This document shows, one piece after another, positions 30,061 through 40,008 of a DNA stretch of 64,000 nucleotides. The first letter of the stretch is position 1, and each line of letters begins with the position of its first letter. Origin of the DNA: Roseateles sp. (GTDB taxonomy: Bacteria > Pseudomonadota > Gammaproteobacteria > Burkholderiales > Burkholderiaceae_C). Under the pieces are notes generated by a model, which was given only the letters and a program-made list of their open reading frames with translations, did not search any database and was not told the DNA's origin. The stretch lies in NCBI RefSeq assembly GCF_019237615.1, contig NZ_JAFAGT010000061.1, positions 1-64,000 of the forward strand. The letters are read 5' to 3'. The position numbers and the translations under genes were made by a program.

Positions 30061-31371
30061 ATGACCCCGTCCGACGTGAAAGCCACCCTGTCGTTCTCCG
30101 ACGGCAGCCCCTCGATGGACCTGCCGCTCTACAAGGGCAGCATCGGCCCCGATGTCATCGACATCCGCAAGCTCTACGCCCAGACCGGCAAGTTCACCTA
30201 CGACCCCGGCTTCCTGTCGACGGCGTCGTGCAACTCCACCATCACCTACATCGATGGCGACAAGGGCGAGCTGCTGTACCGCGGCTACCCGATCGAGCAG
30301 CTCGCGGTGAACTGCGACTACCTCGAGACCTGCTATCTGCTGCTGTACGGAGAGCTGCCCAACGCGGCCCAGAAGGCCAGCTTCGAAGACCGTGTGATGC
30401 ACCACACCATGGTCAACGAGCAGATGCAGTTCTTCCTGCGCGGCTTCCGCCGTGACGCCCATCCGATGGCCGTCATGACGGGCCTGGTGGGCGCGATGTC
30501 GGCCTTCTATCACGACAGCACCGACATCAATAACCCCGAGCACCGCGAAGTCGCGGCGATCCGCCTGATCGCCAAGATGCCCACGCTGGTGTCCATGGCC
30601 TACAAGTACACCATCGGCCAGCCCTACATCTATCCGAAGAACGACCTCAGCTACGCCGGCAACTTCATGCGAATGATGTTTGCCACGCCCTGCGAGGAGT
30701 ACAAGCCCAACGACGTGCTGGTGCGCGCGATGGACCGCATCTTCACGCTGCACGCCGACCACGAGCAGAACGCGTCCACCTCGACGGTGCGACTGTGCGG
30801 CTCGTCGGGCACCAACCCGTTCGCGGCCATCGCGGCCGGCGTGGCCTGCCTGTGGGGCCCCGCGCATGGCGGCGCCAACGAGGCCTGCCTGAACATGCTG
30901 GGCGACATCCAGAAGCAGGGCGGCGTGGCCCGCATCGGCGACTTCATCGGCAAGGTCAAGGACAAGAACTCCGGCGTCAAGCTGATGGGTTTCGGCCACC
31001 GCGTCTACAAGAACTACGACCCGCGCGCCAAGCTGATGCGCGAGACCTGCCACGAGGTGCTGAACGAGCTGGGCCTGCAGAACGATCCGCTGTTCGAGCT
31101 GGCCATGAAGCTGGAGAAGATCGCGCTGGAAGACGAGTACTTCGTCGCCCGCAAGCTGTATCCGAACGTGGACTTCTACTCGGGCATCGTGCAGCGCGCC
31201 ATCGGCATCCCGGTGCCGTTGTTCACTGCCATCTTCGCGCTGGCCCGCACGGTAGGCTGGATCGCCCAGCTCAATGAGATGATCGGCGACCCCGAGTACA
31301 AGATCGGCCGCCCGCGCCAGCTCTTCGTCGGCGCCACCCCGCGCGACGTCAAGCCCATCTCGCAGCGCTGA
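30061..31371 (+). CDS. gltA: citrate synthase (type II)
   Basis: 436-residue hexameric-type citrate synthase that condenses acetyl-CoA with oxaloacetate. The catalytic histidines and aspartate are seen in [26 protein letters not shown] and [17 protein letters not shown]. The N-terminal beta domain typical of the NADH-sensitive Gram-negative enzyme is present ([19 protein letters not shown]). It is the last gene of the sdh operon and is followed by a strong terminator. Confidence 0.97.
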   Translation: MTPSDVKATLSFSDGSPSMDLPLYKGSIGPDVIDIRKLYAQTGKFTYDPGFLSTASCNSTITYIDGDKGELLYRGYPIEQLAVNCDYLETCYLLLYGELPNAAQKASFEDRVMHHTMVNEQMQFFLRGFRRDAHPMAVMTGLVGAMSAFYHDSTDINNPEHREVAAIRLIAKMPTLVSMAYKYTIGQPYIYPKNDLSYAGNFMRMMFATPCEEYKPNDVLVRAMDRIFTLHADHEQNASTSTVRLCGSSGTNPFAAIAAGVACLWGPAHGGANEACLNMLGDIQKQGGVARIGDFIGKVKDKNSGVKLMGFGHRVYKNYDPRAKLMRETCHEVLNELGLQNDPLFELAMKLEKIALEDEYFVARKLYPNVDFYSGIVQRAIGIPVPLFTAIFALARTVGWIAQLNEMIGDPEYKIGRPRQLFVGATPRDVKPISQR

Positions 31372-31392
31372 TCGGCTCTCGCCTCATCCGCG

Positions 31393-31421
31393 AACCCCTC
31401 GGTCACCCCGAGGGGTTTCTT
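31393..31421 (+). terminator. rho-independent terminator after gltA
   Basis: Perfect 10-bp stem AACCCCTCGG / CCGAGGGGTT with a 5-nt loop, followed by TCTTG and then TTTT. It lies 21 bp after the gltA stop and closes the sdh-gltA operon, though ribokinase follows closely in the same direction. Confidence 0.85.
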
Positions 31422-31436
31422 GCTTTTGGAGACTTG

Positions 31437-32357
31437 ATGACCGCACCAGAGATCCTTGTCCTCGGCAGCGTCAACCGCGACCTCATCGTGCATGCGCCGC
31501 GCCTGCCGCTGCCGGGCGAGACGCTGCGCGGACAGCGCTTCGGCTCCTGCCTGGGCGGCAAGGGTGCCAACCAGGCGGTGGCCGCTGCGCGGCTTGGCGC
31601 GCGCGTGGCGCTGGCGGCGCGCGTGGGCCTGCTGGAAAACGGCGCGGCCATGGTGGCGCAACTGCAGGGCGAGGGCGTCGACACGGAGGCCATCGCGCAG
31701 CCTGTCGATGAGGTGCCCGGCGTGGCCCTCATCGTCGTCGGCGCCGAGGATGCGGAGAACCAGATCGTCACCGTCGCCGGCTCCAATGGCACGCTGCCGC
31801 TGGATCAGGTCGAGGCGCTGCGCCTGGACGGCCTGCGCTGGCTGGTGGCCCAGCAGGAGCTGCCGCTGGCCAGCGTGGCCCGCGCCTTCGAACGTGCCCA
31901 TGCGGCAGGCGTGAAGACGCTGCTGAACGCCGCACCCTTCCGTCCCGGTTGCGAGGCCCTGCTGCCCCATGTCGACTTGCTAGTCGTCAACGCGCTGGAG
32001 GCCCAGGCCCTGGTGACGACGCTGGGCGGCGCTGCGGCCTCGCCCGAGACCCTGGCCCATGTCCTGCGGGCCAAGGGCCCGGCGGCCGTGCTCGTGTCCC
32101 TGGGTGCCGAAGGGTTGTGCTGGGTCGACGCCGATGGCGCCCGCCGCGTGCCCGCGCGCGAGGTGAGGGCCGTCGATACGGTCGGTGCCGGTGACACCCT
32201 CGTCGGCGCCCTCGTCACGGCCCTGGCCGAGGGCCAGCCGATTGCCGACGCGCTGGCCTTTGCCCAGGCGGCCGCGGCGCTGGCCGTGTCGCGCGCCGGC
32301 GTGCAGGACGCGATGCCGCGTCGCGCCGAAGTCGAGCAACTGCTCGCAATGAACTGA
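31437..32357 (+). CDS. rbsK: ribokinase
   Basis: 306-residue PfkB-family sugar kinase, expected to phosphorylate D-ribose to ribose 5-phosphate. Both PfkB signatures are visible: GGKGANQAVAAARLGARVAL near residue 40 and the anion-hole/catalytic DTVGAGDTLVGAL near residue 243, with the catalytic aspartate. The N-terminal LGSVNRDLIVHAPRLPLPGE is ribokinase-like. I chose the ATG at 31437; a TTG one codon upstream is less likely. No ribose transporter is adjacent, so a related nucleoside or sugar substrate is possible. Confidence 0.87.
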   Translation: MTAPEILVLGSVNRDLIVHAPRLPLPGETLRGQRFGSCLGGKGANQAVAAARLGARVALAARVGLLENGAAMVAQLQGEGVDTEAIAQPVDEVPGVALIVVGAEDAENQIVTVAGSNGTLPLDQVEALRLDGLRWLVAQQELPLASVARAFERAHAAGVKTLLNAAPFRPGCEALLPHVDLLVVNALEAQALVTTLGGAAASPETLAHVLRAKGPAAVLVSLGAEGLCWVDADGARRVPAREVRAVDTVGAGDTLVGALVTALAEGQPIADALAFAQAAAALAVSRAGVQDAMPRRAEVEQLLAMN

Positions 32358-32378
32358 ATCCCACCAGGAGAACGAGAA

Positions 32379-33689
32379 ATGTCCCAGACCCTGCTGCTGC
32401 CCCGCTGGCTGCTGAGCATGAAGCCCGGCGAGAACACGCTGGAGAACCACGCGCTGCTGATCGACGGCGAGCGCATCGCCGCCGTGGGCCCGCGCGCCGA
32501 CCTGATCGCCAAGTACCCGCAGGCCGAGCGCGTCGAGCTGCCCGAGCAGATTCTCATCCCCGGCCTCATCAACGGCCACGCGCACTCGGCCATGACGCTG
32601 CTGCGCGGCGTCGCCGACGACGTGCCGCTGATGGACTGGCTGCAGAACCACATCTGGCCGCTGGAGAAGAAGTGGGTCAGCGAGGGCTGGACCTACCTCG
32701 GCTCCAAGCTGGCGGCCGCCGAGGGGCTGCGCAGCGGCACGACCTACATCAACGACATGTACTTCTTCCCGACCGCGATGGCCCGTGCCGCCGTGGACTC
32801 GGGTGTGCGCGCCGCCGTGTCGATGAACGTCATCGACTTCCCTACCGGCTATGCCTCGGGTCCCGACGACTACATCGCCAAGGGCGTGGCTGCCTACGAG
32901 CAGTACAAGGGAGAGAAGCTGCTGGACTGGACCAGCGCTCCGCATGCGCCCTACACCGTGTCGGACGAGACCTTCATCAAGCTGCGCGACCTGGCCGAGA
33001 AGCTGGACATCCAGATGCACTGCCACATCCACGAGACGGCGGGCGAGGTGTCCGACGGCCTCAAGGCCCATGGCATGCGCCCCATCGCGCGGCTGGACAA
33101 GCTGGGCCTGTTCAACGAGCGCATGATCGCCGTGCACATGGTCCACCTCGACGAGGCCGAGATCGAATTGATGGCCAGGAAGGGCGTGCACCTGGTGCAT
33201 AACCCCAACTCCAACCTCAAGCTGGCCTCTGGCGTGATGCCGCTCAAGGCGCTGGAAGCTGCCGGCGTCAACACCATCCTGGGCACCGACGGTGCGGCGT
33301 CCAACAACCGCCTGGACATGTTCGGCGAGATCCGCTCGGCGGCCTTGCTGGCCAAGGGCATCACCGGCGACCCGACGGTGGCCTCGGCGCGCACCGCGCT
33401 GGAGATGGCGACGATCCGCGCCGCCAAGGCCATGGGCCGCGCCGACGACCTGGGCTCGCTGGAGGTGGGCAAGCTGGCCGACTGCGTGGCCGTGTCGCTG
33501 GACAGCGTCGAATGCCAGCCGGTCTACAACGCGGCGGCCCAACTGGTCTACGTGGCCGGCCGCGAGCAGGTCAGCAACGTCTGGGTGGGCGGCCGCCAGC
33601 TGCTGCGAGATCGCCAGCCCACGACCATCGACGTGCCCGGCCTGCTGGCCGAGGTGCGCGACGTCGTCGGCCGCATGCAGGCGGGCTGA
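32379..33689 (+). CDS. mtaD: TRZ/ATZ-family hydrolase, probable MTA/SAH deaminase
   Basis: 436-residue cytosolic amidohydrolase. The metal site is complete: PGLINGHAHSAMTLLRG, then HCHIHETAGEV, VHMVHLDEAEI and the final aspartate in LGTDGAASNNRLDMF. This architecture and length match 5'-methylthioadenosine/S-adenosylhomocysteine deaminases (MtaD), which deaminate MTA to methylthioinosine in some Pseudomonas and other Proteobacteria. Chlorohydrolases of the TRZ/ATZ type share the fold, so the exact substrate is not certain. It follows ribokinase by 21 bp with a good ribosome site (AGGAGAA). Confidence 0.85.
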   Translation: MSQTLLLPRWLLSMKPGENTLENHALLIDGERIAAVGPRADLIAKYPQAERVELPEQILIPGLINGHAHSAMTLLRGVADDVPLMDWLQNHIWPLEKKWVSEGWTYLGSKLAAAEGLRSGTTYINDMYFFPTAMARAAVDSGVRAAVSMNVIDFPTGYASGPDDYIAKGVAAYEQYKGEKLLDWTSAPHAPYTVSDETFIKLRDLAEKLDIQMHCHIHETAGEVSDGLKAHGMRPIARLDKLGLFNERMIAVHMVHLDEAEIELMARKGVHLVHNPNSNLKLASGVMPLKALEAAGVNTILGTDGAASNNRLDMFGEIRSAALLAKGITGDPTVASARTALEMATIRAAKAMGRADDLGSLEVGKLADCVAVSLDSVECQPVYNAAAQLVYVAGREQVSNVWVGGRQLLRDRQPTTIDVPGLLAEVRDVVGRMQAG

Positions 33690-33762
33690 GGACGCGGCTT
33701 CGCTCGCGGCCACGCCGCCGGCGTGGCCGGCGCGCGCAAGGCCGGGGCGGTGGCGGCAGGGG

Positions 33763-34335
33763 TCACGGGCATGCGCCGGGCGATGTCCATGTCCTCTCCA
33801 GCCAGCCGCACACCCGGGCTTCCAGTTCGCCCGGAGGCCACTGCGCATCCAGCCGCAGCACGCCGGGCTCCCCTGTGGGCGGCTCCAGCGTTTCGAACTG
33901 GCTGTCGACGAGGCTGGCGGCAAAGAAGTGCGACGTGCGCGTGGACACCCGCCGATGGGCCTCGGACCTGTCGATGTCGAGGAAGGCGAAGCGCAGGCCG
34001 GGCGAGGCTTCACGAAGCCGGTCGCGATAGCTGCGCTTCAGGGCCGAACAGGTCAGCAGCAGTCCCGGGTGCTGCTGCAACCGCTGGCACAGGCTGGCCA
34101 GCCAAGCTGACCGGTCCTGGTCCGTCAGCGGCTCGCCGCGCGCCATCTTGTGGCGGCTGGCCTCGCTGTGGAGCAGGTCGCCCTCCAGCCAGTCGCGGCC
34201 CAGGCGCTGCGCGACGGCTGCTGCCAGCGTGGATTTGCCGCAGCCGGCGACCCCCATGATCACCGCCGACTCGGCGGCGGGCGGATGCAGGGGGGCGGGA
34301 TGGCTGCGAGGCATGGGATGGTCGGACCGGCTCAT
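33763..34335 (-). CDS. gntK: gluconokinase
   Basis: 190-residue P-loop kinase that phosphorylates gluconate to 6-phosphogluconate for the pentose phosphate or Entner-Doudoroff routes. Walker A is GVAGCGKST near residue 29; EGDLLHSEASRHKMARGEPL and TCSALKRSYRDRLR are the substrate and lid motifs of the GntK family. The N-terminus is about 20 residues longer than typical; the ATG at 34314 is an alternative start. No gluconate transporter or dehydratase is adjacent. It is convergent with the hydrolase before it and diverges from purL. Confidence 0.88.
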   Translation of the reverse strand: MSRSDHPMPRSHPAPLHPPAAESAVIMGVAGCGKSTLAAAVAQRLGRDWLEGDLLHSEASRHKMARGEPLTDQDRSAWLASLCQRLQQHPGLLLTCSALKRSYRDRLREASPGLRFAFLDIDRSEAHRRVSTRTSHFFAASLVDSQFETLEPPTGEPGVLRLDAQWPPGELEARVCGWLERTWTSPGACP

Positions 34336-34487
34336 CGTAGTCGGCGCATCAGGCGCCCCCGTCCCTGATTTCCCGCTGGTGCAAGGGGCCTCAGTAGAAT
34401 CCCGTGCTTCCGCACGCCGCCCCTCGCCGTTGGGGCCGTGCCTTCCGAGACCCGCGCGCCCGCCCGCGCCCAGCCTCCCCGGATCCC

Positions 34488-37400
34488 ATGGCCCTGAACC
34501 CGCATCTGACCTGTTTCGAGGGCGGCAACGCTCTTTCCGATTTCCGCGCCCAGGCCTTGCTGGCCCGGCTGCAAGAGGTCAGTGCCCGCATCACCGGCAT
34601 CAGCGCCCGCGCGGTGCACTGGGTCTGGACGCAGGAGCCCCTGGAGGCCGAGGCCCAAGAGCGGTTTGCCGCGCTGCTGGCCTATGGCGAACCGGCGGCG
34701 GCCGGCGTTGAGGGCGACCTCGTCGTCGTCACGCCGCGCTTCGGCACCGTCAGCCCCTGGGCCTCCAAGGCGACCGACATCGCCCGCAACTGCGGCCTGG
34801 ACTTGCGCCGCGTGGAGCGCGTCGTCGAGTACCGCATCGCGACCAAGAGCGGCCTGCTGGGTGGCGCTAAGCCGCTGAGCCCCGACGAGCTGAACGCCTG
34901 TGCCGCGCTGCTGCATGACCGCATGACCGAGTCGGCTTGCTTCAGCCGCGAAGACACAAAGCATCTGTTCGACGAGCGCACCGCCGAGCCGCTGGCCCAT
35001 GTGGACGTGCTGGGCGCCGGCCGCGCCGCGCTGGAACGGGCCAACGTCGAGTTCGGCCTGGCACTGTCGGGCGACGAGATCGACTATCTCGAGACCAACT
35101 TCAAGAAGCTGGGCCGCAATCCCAGCGACGTCGAGCTGATGATGTTCGCGCAGGCCAACAGCGAACATTGCCGGCACAAGATCTTCAACGCGTCGTTCAC
35201 GGTGGACGGCGAGGCGCAGCCGCTGAGCCTGTTCGGCATGATCCGTAACACCGAGAAGCTGAACCCGCAGCACACGGTCATCGCCTACTCGGACAACGCG
35301 GCCGTCATGGAAGGCCATGCCATCGAGCGCTGGATGCCCGCGCCCCAGGCCGGCGCGGCCTATGTCGCCCGCCCCGAGCAGGCCCAGGTGCTGATGAAGG
35401 TGGAGACGCACAACCACCCGACGGCCATCTCGCCCCACCCGGGCGCATCCACCGGCGCGGGTGGCGAGATCCGCGACGAGGGCGCCACCGGCCGCGGCTC
35501 CAAGCCCAAGGCCGGCCTGACGGGCTTCTCGGTGTCCAACCTGCACCTGCCGGGCTTGAACGAGCCATGGGAGCAGGGCCCGGTCGGCAAGCCCGCCCAC
35601 ATCGCGTCGGCGCTGCAGATCATGATCGACGGCCCGCTTGGTGGCGCTGCCTTCAACAACGAATTCGGCCGGCCCAATCTGGCGGGCTATTTCCGCGTCT
35701 TCGAGCAGACGGTGGCCGGCCTGCGCCGCGGCTATCACAAGCCCATCATGATCGCCGGCGGCATGGGCACCATCCGCTCGGACCTGACCAGGAAGATCGA
35801 GTTCCCGGCCGGCACGCTGCTGATCCAGCTGGGCGGCCCCGGCATGCGCATCGGCATGGGCGGCGGCGCAGCCTCGTCGATGGCGGCGGGCACCAACACG
35901 GCCGACCTGGACTTCGACTCTGTCCAGCGCGGGAACCCCGAGATCGAACGCCGTGCGCAGGAGGTCATCAACCACTGCTGGGGCCTGGGCGCCGGGAACC
36001 CGGTGCTGGCCATCCACGACGTGGGCGCGGGTGGCATCTCCAATGCCTTCCCCGAGCTGGTCAACGATGCGGGCCGGGGCGCGCGCTTCGACATGCGCAA
36101 GGTACCGTTGGAAGAGTCCGGGCTGGCGCCCAAGGAAATCTGGTGCAACGAGAGCCAGGAGCGCTACGTGCTGGCCATCGCGCCGGAGAGCCTGGAGCTG
36201 TTCAAGTCGCTGTGCGACCGCGAACGCTGCCCGTTCGCCGTCGTCGGTGTGACGACCGAGGAACGCGAGCTCAAGCTCGTCGACGAACTGGCCGGCGACG
36301 ACCACCCCATCGACATGCCTATGGACGTGCTGCTCGGCAAGCCGCCCAAGACCCATCGCAACGTCACCCGCGTGACCCGCGATGGCGGGGTACTGGAGCT
36401 GACCGGCGCGCGCCTTGAACAGGTCGCGTTCGACGTGCTGCGCCACCCCACCGTCGCCAACAAGCGCTTCCTCGTCACCATCGGCGACCGCACCGTGGGC
36501 GGTCTCAACCACCGCGACCAGATGGTGGGCCCCTGGCAGGTGCCCGTGGCGGACTGCGCCGTCACGCTGGCCGACTTCAAGGGTTTTGCCGGCGAGGCGA
36601 TGAGCATGGGCGAGCGCACGCCGCTGGCCGCCGTCAATGCGCCGGCCTCCGGCCGCATGGCCGTGGCCGAGGCGATCACGAATCTGCTGGCCGCGCCCAT
36701 CGAGCTGTCGCGCGTGAAGCTCAGCGCCAACTGGATGGCCGCCTGCGGCGAGGCCGGTGAGGACGCCGCGCTGTTCGACACCGTGAAGGCCGTCGGCATG
36801 GAACTGTGCCCGGCACTGGGCGTGTCGATTCCTGTCGGCAAGGACTCCTTGTCGATGCGCACCAAGTGGGATGACAAGCAGGTCACGGCGCCGGTGTCGC
36901 TCATCGTCACGGCCTTCGCCAGCATCGCCGACGTGCGTGGCACGCTGACGCCCGAGTGGCAGCGCGAGGACTCGTGCGCCATCCTCATCGACCTGGGCCA
37001 GGGCAAGCACCGCATGGCAGGCTCCATCCTGGCGCAGACGCTGAACCAGTTCGGCAACGATGTGCCCGACCTGGACGACCCGCAGCTGCTGGTGTCGCTG
37101 GTCAACGCCATCAACGAGCTGCGCGCCGCCGGCAAGCTGCTGGCCTACCACGACCGCTCGGACGGCGGCCTGTGGGCGGCGGCCTGCGAGATGGCCTTCG
37201 CGGGCCAGACCGGCCTGAGCCTGAACGTGGACATGCTGGTCACCGAAGGCGATGGCATCAGCGACAGCCGCGCCGAGATGGGCGACTCCAAGAACTGGGC
37301 CACCCAGGTCGGCGCCCGTCGCGAGGAGCTGACGCTGCGCGCGCTGTTCAGCGAGGAGCTGGGTGCGCTGATCCAGGTCCGCGCGGCCGATCGCGATGCC

Positions 37401-38450
37401 GTCATGCAGGTGCTGCGCACGCATGGCCTGTCCAGGCATTCCCACGTCGTTGCCAAGCCCAACGCGGCGCGGCAGATGGAAGTCTGGCGCGACGCGAAGA
37501 AGGTCTTCGGCGCCGACCTGACGACGTTGCAGCAGACCTGGGACGAGGTGAGCTGGCGCATCGCCAAGCTGCGGGACAACCCGGCCGGCGCGGACGCCGA
37601 GCACGCCGCTGCCGGCAAGGCCGACGACCCGGGCCTGCATGTGCACCTGACCTTCACGCCCGAGGCGCCGTTCGTCTCCACCGGCGCGAAGCCGAAGGTG
37701 GCTATCCTGCGCGAGCAGGGCGTGAACTCGCATGTCGAGATGGCCTATGCGATGTCGCTGGGTGGCTTCGACAGTTTCGACGTGCACATGAGCGACCTGC
37801 AGTCCGGCGCGGTCAAGCTGGACAGCTTCGCGGCCTTCGTCGCCTGCGGCGGCTTCAGCTACGGCGACACGCTGGGCGCCGGCGAAGGCTGGGCGCGCAG
37901 CATCATGTTCAACCCGGTGCTGACCGAGCAGTTCAGCGCCTTCTTCTCGCGCTCCGACACGCTGGCGCTGGGCGTCTGCAACGGCTGCCAGATGCTGGCA
38001 GCGCTTGCGCCCATCATCCCGGGCGCCGAGGCCTGGCCGCGCTTCACGCGCAACCAGAGCGAGCAGTACGAGGCGCGTCTTGCGCTGGTGGAGGTGCTGG
38101 ATTCGCCCAGCGTCTTCTTCAAGGACATGGCCGGCAGCCGCGCGCCCATCGCCGTCGCGCATGGCGAGGGTTTTGCGAACTTCGCGCGCCAGGGCGATGC
38201 GTCCAGGGTCATCGCGGCCATGCGCTTCGTGGACAACCACGGCAAGGCCACCGAGGCCTACCCGTTCAACCCCAACGGCAGCCCTGGCGGCCTGACGTCG
38301 GTGACGACGGCCGACGGCCGCTTCACGGCTCTGATGCCGCATCCGGAGCGCGTGTTCCGCAATGTGCAGATGAGCTGGACCAGCGGCGACCGTGCACAGC
38401 ACAGCCCGTGGCTGCGCATGTTCCAGAACGCGCGCAAGGCGCTGGGCTAG
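34488..38450 (+). CDS. purL: phosphoribosylformylglycinamidine synthase
   Basis: 1320-residue single-chain FGAM synthase of de novo purine synthesis, converting FGAR plus glutamine to FGAM with ATP. The order is an N-terminal PurS-like region, two FGAM synthetase halves ([20 protein letters not shown] and the DGGLWAA region) and a C-terminal glutamine amidotransferase. The nucleophile cysteine is in [10 protein letters not shown], with the catalytic His/Glu in [10 protein letters not shown]. Full length compared with E. coli PurL (1295). Start at [22 protein letters not shown] at 34395-34404 is a possible -10. Its TAG stop overlaps the stop of the convergent SRPBCC gene. Confidence 0.97.
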   Translation: MALNPHLTCFEGGNALSDFRAQALLARLQEVSARITGISARAVHWVWTQEPLEAEAQERFAALLAYGEPAAAGVEGDLVVVTPRFGTVSPWASKATDIARNCGLDLRRVERVVEYRIATKSGLLGGAKPLSPDELNACAALLHDRMTESACFSREDTKHLFDERTAEPLAHVDVLGAGRAALERANVEFGLALSGDEIDYLETNFKKLGRNPSDVELMMFAQANSEHCRHKIFNASFTVDGEAQPLSLFGMIRNTEKLNPQHTVIAYSDNAAVMEGHAIERWMPAPQAGAAYVARPEQAQVLMKVETHNHPTAISPHPGASTGAGGEIRDEGATGRGSKPKAGLTGFSVSNLHLPGLNEPWEQGPVGKPAHIASALQIMIDGPLGGAAFNNEFGRPNLAGYFRVFEQTVAGLRRGYHKPIMIAGGMGTIRSDLTRKIEFPAGTLLIQLGGPGMRIGMGGGAASSMAAGTNTADLDFDSVQRGNPEIERRAQEVINHCWGLGAGNPVLAIHDVGAGGISNAFPELVNDAGRGARFDMRKVPLEESGLAPKEIWCNESQERYVLAIAPESLELFKSLCDRERCPFAVVGVTTEERELKLVDELAGDDHPIDMPMDVLLGKPPKTHRNVTRVTRDGGVLELTGARLEQVAFDVLRHPTVANKRFLVTIGDRTVGGLNHRDQMVGPWQVPVADCAVTLADFKGFAGEAMSMGERTPLAAVNAPASGRMAVAEAITNLLAAPIELSRVKLSANWMAACGEAGEDAALFDTVKAVGMELCPALGVSIPVGKDSLSMRTKWDDKQVTAPVSLIVTAFASIADVRGTLTPEWQREDSCAILIDLGQGKHRMAGSILAQTLNQFGNDVPDLDDPQLLVSLVNAINELRAAGKLLAYHDRSDGGLWAAACEMAFAGQTGLSLNVDMLVTEGDGISDSRAEMGDSKNWATQVGARREELTLRALFSEELGALIQVRAADRDAVMQVLRTHGLSRHSHVVAKPNAARQMEVWRDAKKVFGADLTTLQQTWDEVSWRIAKLRDNPAGADAEHAAAGKADDPGLHVHLTFTPEAPFVSTGAKPKVAILREQGVNSHVEMAYAMSLGGFDSFDVHMSDLQSGAVKLDSFAAFVACGGFSYGDTLGAGEGWARSIMFNPVLTEQFSAFFSRSDTLALGVCNGCQMLAALAPIIPGAEAWPRFTRNQSEQYEARLALVEVLDSPSVFFKDMAGSRAPIAVAHGEGFANFARQGDASRVIAAMRFVDNHGKATEAYPFNPNGSPGGLTSVTTADGRFTALMPHPERVFRNVQMSWTSGDRAQHSPWLRMFQNARKALG

Positions 38451-38908
38451 GTCGCGTCCACTTCGAGCATCAGCCGGTCGAGGCCCTCTTCGGTGCCGCG
38501 GCGGCGCTGCTCGATGTCCATGTGACCGTCGAGGTAGGCGAGCTGCTCGGTGAGCTTCAGCGTCGAGCCGCCCGGCGTGTCCGCAAGCTCGACGGTGACG
38601 AGGGATGCTGACAGCGCGCGGCCGTCCGCGGCCATCGAGTAGGCGAAGACGATGCGGGCGTTCTCGGCGATGTCGAGGAAGACCTTGTCCACGGCCAGCC
38701 GCGTGCCGTCCGGCAGCCTGCTGCGGTAGATCTCGTGGCCGCCGGGGCGGAAGTCCATGCTGAACTCGGGAACATGCGTCTGCGCATGGCAGTCGTTCCA
38801 GCGCAGCTTGGTGGCCGGGTCGGCCCAGGCGGCGAACACGCGGGCGGCTGAGGCCTTGAAGCGGCGTTCCAGCACGAAGCTTGTGTGGGTGGTGGGCGTC
38901 GTCGTCAT
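38447..38908 (-). CDS. SRPBCC (AHSA1-type) protein
   Basis: 153-residue START-like/AHSA1 domain protein. Characteristic segments are [20 protein letters not shown] at the N-terminus, [16 protein letters not shown], and [21 protein letters not shown] at the C-terminus, covering the whole hydrophobic-cavity fold. The ATG overlaps the ArsR stop (ATGA). ArsR-AHSA1 pairs are common; the SRPBCC partner is thought to bind a hydrophobic ligand. The gene is the last of the GST-ArsR-SRPBCC unit and converges on purL with shared stop bases. Confidence 0.88.
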   Translation of the reverse strand: MTTTPTTHTSFVLERRFKASAARVFAAWADPATKLRWNDCHAQTHVPEFSMDFRPGGHEIYRSRLPDGTRLAVDKVFLDIAENARIVFAYSMAADGRALSASLVTVELADTPGGSTLKLTEQLAYLDGHMDIEQRRRGTEEGLDRLMLEVDAT

Positions 38909-39255
38909 GGATTGGATTCGTCCTGTCCTGCGAGAAGGGCGGCAAGGGCGTCGAACTGGTGGTGCCACATGGCCTTTCTCTGGGCCACCCAGGCCTCCAG
39001 TCCGCCGAAGGCGTCCGGCGCGATGCGATAGGTGCGCACGCGGCCGGCCTTGTCGGACAGCACGAGGCCGCCGGCCTCCAGCACGGCCAGGTGCTTCACC
39101 GCAGAGGGCAGGCGAAGTGCCAGTGGCCTGGCCAGGTCGCTCACCGAAGCCGGGCCGCGGCTGAGCTGGTCCACCATGGCGCGGCGGTTGCCGTCGGCCA
39201 GCGCCGCGAACAGGCGATCCAGCCCTTCAGCCGAGGAAGCGTGCGGGGAGGGCAT
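38905..39255 (-). CDS. ArsR-family winged-helix regulator
   Basis: 116-residue regulator with a winged-helix domain (about 10-90): LFAALADGNRRAMVDQLS, then PASVSDLARPLALRLPSAVKH recognition helix and VLSDKAGRVRTYRI wing. It has no ArsR-type metal-binding cysteines, so it senses something else, as ArsR paralogues paired with SRPBCC proteins usually do. Its start lies 29 bp inside the upstream GST gene, and it ends in the SRPBCC start. The inverted repeat upstream of GST is the obvious candidate operator. Confidence 0.88.
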   Translation of the reverse strand: MPSPHASSAEGLDRLFAALADGNRRAMVDQLSRGPASVSDLARPLALRLPSAVKHLAVLEAGGLVLSDKAGRVRTYRIAPDAFGGLEAWVAQRKAMWHHQFDALAALLAGQDESNP

Positions 39256-39898
39256 GGCGCAAGGGGTAGTACTGGAAGAAGGGGCGGGCCTCGACGATGC
39301 AGCGCCAGACCGAGGGGCGGGCCAGCAGGCGCTCGAAATAGGCGGCCAGCTTCTGGTGCCCGGGCGCGAAGGGGCGCACGATGGCAGCGTAGAACAGCGC
39401 CGGCGCGGCGGCGCAGTCGGCCATCGTGAAGGCGTCGCCTGCGGCCCAGGTGCGCTCGCCCAGGCGGCTTTCGATGAGGTCGTAGGCCATGCCGAGGTCG
39501 TTGACGGTGGCGGTCAATGTGGCCGCGTCGCGCTCGGCCTGCGTCCGCAGCTGCTGCGCGATGAAGCGCTGCATGGGCGTCATCACGTGCAGGTCGAAGA
39601 TGCGGTCCCAGAGGCGGACCTGCAGGCGCGCATCGAAGTCCTCGGGCAGCAGCCGCAGCCGGCCGGGATGGTGGTGATCCAGGTATTCGATCTGTATCGA
39701 GGTCTCCGGCACGACGCGTTCGCCGTCGACCAGCAGCGGGATCTTGGCGGTGGGCCAGAGCCCCGCATAGGCCGCGCGCTCGGCCGGGTCGCCCAGGTTG
39801 ACGTGGCGGGTCTCGAACGGTGTGCCGTTCTCGTGCAGCGCGATCAAGACCTTCCAGCAGTAGGAGGACAGCGGATGGGAGTGCAGGGTCAGTGGCAT
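39227..39898 (-). CDS. glutathione S-transferase
   Basis: 223-residue cytosolic GST. The N-terminal thioredoxin-like domain (LTLHSHPLSSYCWKVLIAL) contains the candidate catalytic Ser11/Ser12 and Cys14. KIPLLVDGERVVPETSIQIE has the cis-proline and the glutathione-binding Glu-Thr-Ser, and FTMADCAAAPAL marks the all-helical domain. It is first in an operon with an ArsR regulator and an SRPBCC protein, so it is probably inducible. A 12-bp inverted repeat and a likely -10 (minus-strand TATACA) lie directly upstream. Confidence 0.92.
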   Translation of the reverse strand: MPLTLHSHPLSSYCWKVLIALHENGTPFETRHVNLGDPAERAAYAGLWPTAKIPLLVDGERVVPETSIQIEYLDHHHPGRLRLLPEDFDARLQVRLWDRIFDLHVMTPMQRFIAQQLRTQAERDAATLTATVNDLGMAYDLIESRLGERTWAAGDAFTMADCAAAPALFYAAIVRPFAPGHQKLAAYFERLLARPSVWRCIVEARPFFQYYPLRHALPARFLG

Positions 39899-39906
39899 GG
39901 TGCCTC

Positions 39907-39960
39907 AAAAGTTTCCTTGACGGCTAAGTGTATAAAAACTTTCTTTGAAAGGAAACTTTT
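39907..39960 (-). promoter_or_regulatory. GST-ArsR promoter with 12-bp inverted-repeat operator
   Basis: AAAAGTTTCCTT (39907-39918) is repeated exactly in reverse at 39949-39960 (AAGGAAACTTTT); the arm centres are 42 bp apart, about four helical turns. A smaller dyad (CTTTC-TTT-GAAAG, 39939-39951) lies between them. On the minus strand TATACA at 39934-39929 is a plausible -10, with a -35 inside the distal arm, so bound repressor would cover the promoter. The patch is strikingly AT-rich for this genome. Confidence 0.72.
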
Positions 39961-40008
39961 TGGCCAAAAGAAAGGCGGGCATGTGCCCGCCCCGGGTTGG
40001 GGTGCGGA

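Noticed and set aside
33709-33729. GGCCACGCC-GCC-GGCGTGGCC palindrome as terminator
   Set aside because: The stem is good but no T-run follows on either strand, and it lies between convergent genes; it may be a REP-like sequence.
34332-38945. A 1537-codon open frame on the minus strand opposite purL
   Set aside because: The frame is antisense to a clear purL gene, has low-complexity Arg/Ala/His-rich composition and no domain. Long antisense frames are normal in GC-rich codons with third-position G/C. Similar frames opposite acnB, sdhA, cyoB and gltA were dropped for the same reason.
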